Assembly: GCA_900764215.1 (NCBI GenBank) | Contig: CAAFNI010000200.1 | Coordinates: 1 to 8,031 of the forward strand | Direction of reading: 5' to 3' | Origin: an uncultured Sutterella sp. | Lineage (GTDB): Bacteria > Pseudomonadota > Gammaproteobacteria > Burkholderiales > Burkholderiaceae_F | Length of the DNA stretch: 8,031 bases | Part shown: one piece after another, positions 6,004 through 8,031 of the stretch | Numbering within the stretch: the first letter of the stretch is position 1 | How the letters are laid out: each line of letters starts with the position of its first letter | The notes under the pieces: generated by a model | Seen by the model: only the letters and a program-made list of their open reading frames with translations | Told to the model about the DNA's origin: nothing | Databases searched by the model: none | Program-made: the position numbers and the translations under genes

Positions 6004-8031
6004 TTATGCCGCCTTGAGAATGAATTCGTTGAGAGTAAAGAGTTCTTTATTCGCCGCGTCCGCAGACTTGCAGAAGCGGATTAGGCTGCCGGCCACTTCC
6101 GGCATGGTCTGAATCAGACCGCGGATGTCGCAGCTCCCGTTCTGCGCAATGTAGACTGCGATTTTCCTGAAGAGTTCACGCTGCTCCGGCGTAATGGATC
6201 GCTGCGCCTGACCGCACCAGAGCGCGAAGCGCTGCGCAGCGAGTGACGTGAGCGTGTAGAGAGAATCAATCTGCTTGAAAGCGTACCGCACCAGCTGAAT
6301 CAGATTCGTGACGGCCTGCTGATCGCTCATCAAAGGCTTGATTCTGTCGGGATCGAGCAGCGCGTAGTCATTCCACAGGCGACCGACGCGGAATCCCGGG
6401 ATTGATGCGGAGAGTTTCTTTTCGAGGTCGTCGATGGCGGCTCGCGTAAGTTTTCCCGTCTCCTGGTTGTAGATCAGACGCAGGGCTTCGACATCGTCGC
6501 GATGCGCATCGACATACGCCTCAAAAGCCTTGGTCGAAGCTTGCGCGTCTTCTGTCGAGAAACCCGCGGATATGACCGCATCGGTCTTCCCAACAACTTC
6601 CTTCACGTAGCCCTTGGCGATTTCCACTAACTTCTTGCGCGCAGGAATGTTGGTGAGCAGATCGTGTACAACAGCCATGCGCTCTCGGTTGTCGTCCGAT
6701 GCCGACCTGAAGGGCGGAAGCTTTCCTTCCTCCAGCACATCCATGATGGTCTTTGCCCATGCAATCGGCGAGGTCATCGAAAGCTCATGGTATTCCTGCA
6801 AATCCTCCGGATCCGCCCGATTTCCGATGCAGCTCAGTTTGGACGCCAACAGCTGAAAGTAGTCGTCCGGCAAATAGCCCAAGGCCATCTTTTCGAACAA
6901 CGCCTCAAGGGTTGGGTTCAACGTCCGTTCGTTTTTACCATCCAGGCTCGGCACGAACTTCTCGCTTTCGGTGACGCCGACCGCATCAATAAGGTAGAAA
7001 AGTTCCTTCGTTGCTGCATTGGGCGTTACGCTCTGCAGCTGCGACGGCGTAATCGTGCGGCAGCCTCGCCCCTTCATCTGGGAATAGAGTGTCTCGGAGT
7101 GCACATCGTTGAGGAAGATCAGCACCTCCAGCGGACGCACGTCCGTGCCGGTCGCGACAAGCGTCACCGTCACGGCAATGCGGAAGTCCACGTCGTAGCG
7201 GAACGACTTGATCAGCTCATTGGTGTTCCCGCAGGAATAGGTGATCTTCTGCACGAACTTATCGTCCGTACGACCGAAAACCTCCTTCGCCACATCGACG
7301 ATCAACTGCGCATGCAGCTCGGACACGGCAAAGATCAGCGTCTTCGGCAGGTAGTCGAAGTTCGGCTCGCGTTCGGGATAAAGCTTCGTATAGACGGCAT
7401 CCTTGTACTCCTCAAGGATCTTGCGAATCTGATCGCGCACGACGATGCTGCGATTGAGCTTGTTCTTGTCGAATTCCCGGTCGGCAACGGCAATCTGACT
7501 GCGCTGCTTTGCATCAAGACGATTGGTGACCGTCAGCACGTCGCCGGCATCGATTTGTCCGCCCTCTTCTGTCAGCTCCGTTTTGATTCGATAGATGCGA
7601 TACCCGACGTTGACGTCGTCGAGCACGGACTGCTCATAGGTGTAGTTCGCCACGCGGTTGTTGTCGAAGAAAGCGAGCGTTTCCGGAATCGGCGTCGCCG
7701 TCATGCCCACCATTCGAGCCGTCTTGAAGTAGGTCAACACCTTCTGCCAGTCGCTGTAGATGGAACGATGGCATTCGTCAATGATGATGAGATCGAAAAA
7801 GTCGGAGGGGAGCTCAGGTTTTTCCGGCAGCTCGACCTCAGTGCCTTCACGATGTCCGAGCCCGGCGTCCTCATCCTCTTCGAAGTAGGCATCCATGTTC
7901 CCCGTCAGCTGAGAGTAGAGGCGCTGAATCGTGCTAACTACAGCGCGCGTTCTGGACTCAAGCGGGCGGTTCGAGAGCTGTTCGACCCAGAAGATTTCGG
8001 AGAGCGGCTTGCCGCTTTCGGTCAACTTGAA
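6004..8031 (-). CDS. hsdR: Type I restriction-modification system restriction subunit HsdR, 5'-truncated by window edge
   Basis: HsdR is the ATP-dependent motor and endonuclease subunit that cleaves unmethylated DNA at a distance from the site. The frame is open to the right edge and 675 residues are visible. A TTG at 8025 is inside the gene and not a credible start. Helicase motifs, numbered from that TTG, are: motif II DECH (83-86, bases 7779-7768), motif III TATP (109-112), a motif IV-like KTLIFAVSELHA (228-239), motif V ATGTDV (291-296) and motif VI-like QMKGRGCRT (316-324). The sequence after TATP (ETLAFFDNN, later VNVGYRIYRIKTEL) is typical of the EcoKI/EcoEI-like HsdR group. The last roughly 300 residues match the position of the EcoEI-type C-terminal domain that docks on the methyltransferase. 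The N-terminal PD-(D/E)XK nuclease domain and Walker A lie outside the window, so their integrity cannot be judged. The stop is 5 nt before hsdM. Confidence 0.96.
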   Translation of the reverse strand, partial: FKLTESGKPLSEIFWVEQLSNRPLESRTRAVVSTIQRLYSQLTGNMDAYFEEDEDAGLGHREGTEVELPEKPELPSDFFDLIIIDECHRSIYSDWQKVLTYFKTARMVGMTATPIPETLAFFDNNRVANYTYEQSVLDDVNVGYRIYRIKTELTEEGGQIDAGDVLTVTNRLDAKQRSQIAVADREFDKNKLNRSIVVRDQIRKILEEYKDAVYTKLYPEREPNFDYLPKTLIFAVSELHAQLIVDVAKEVFGRTDDKFVQKITYSCGNTNELIKSFRYDVDFRIAVTVTLVATGTDVRPLEVLIFLNDVHSETLYSQMKGRGCRTITPSQLQSVTPNAATKELFYLIDAVGVTESEKFVPSLDGKNERTLNPTLEALFEKMALGYLPDDYFQLLASKLSCIGNRADPEDLQEYHELSMTSPIAWAKTIMDVLEEGKLPPFRSASDDNRERMAVVHDLLTNIPARKKLVEIAKGYVKEVVGKTDAVISAGFSTEDAQASTKAFEAYVDAHRDDVEALRLIYNQETGKLTRAAIDDLEKKLSASIPGFRVGRLWNDYALLDPDRIKPLMSDQQAVTNLIQLVRYAFKQIDSLYTLTSLAAQRFALWCGQAQRSITPEQRELFRKIAVYIAQNGSCDIRGLIQTMPEVAGSLIRFCKSADAANKELFTLNEFILKAA

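Noticed and set aside
8023..8025. TTG as the start codon of hsdR
   Set aside because: The frame is open to the window edge, and the residues before the TTG (Phe-Lys) continue it. The nuclease domain and Walker A must lie upstream, so the true start is outside the window.

Overview
The window reads as part of a bacterial accessory (defence-type) locus. All six genes I can support lie on the minus strand, so transcription runs from right to left: hsdR (5' end beyond the right edge), hsdM, hsdS, a PD-(D/E)XK-like nuclease, a GT-B glycosyltransferase, and a predicted AAA-ATPase of the AAA-ATPase/nuclease-fusion type (3' end beyond the left edge). Composition is mostly moderate to high GC: sample 60-base lines give about 57-60% in hsdM and the AAA-ATPase and about 50% in the nuclease gene. 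The two specificity domains of hsdS are much more AT-rich. The sequence does not fix the taxon. Moderate GC plus an AAA-ATPase family that is abundant in gut and oral anaerobes would fit a gut-associated proteobacterium such as Sutterellaceae, but this is a weak guess.

Right part (3307-8031): a complete-looking type I restriction-modification module in the order R-M-S. HsdR supplies ATP-driven translocation and cleavage, HsdM is the N6-adenine methyltransferase, and HsdS holds two target-recognition domains that define a bipartite recognition site. The genes are tightly packed: 5 nt between hsdR and hsdM, and an 11-nt overlap between hsdM and hsdS with a strong internal ribosome binding site. 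No frameshift or internal stop is visible, so the module looks functional as far as it can be seen.

Middle and left part (1-3306): after a 108-base AT-rich gap comes a second co-oriented group. The first gene is a 291-residue protein with a PD-(D/E)XK-like core whose usual Lys is Gln. It is followed after 14 bases by a 431-residue GT4-like glycosyltransferase, whose ribosome binding site overlaps the upstream stop codon. About 40 bases further (16 if an earlier start is used) comes the AAA-ATPase. The nuclease may be an accessory of the restriction system. The glycosyltransferase has no obvious partner here, and its role next to two DNA-related genes is the main open question. I see no tRNA, rRNA, CRISPR array, insertion sequence or convincing terminator, and no gene-free stretch longer than about 110 bases.
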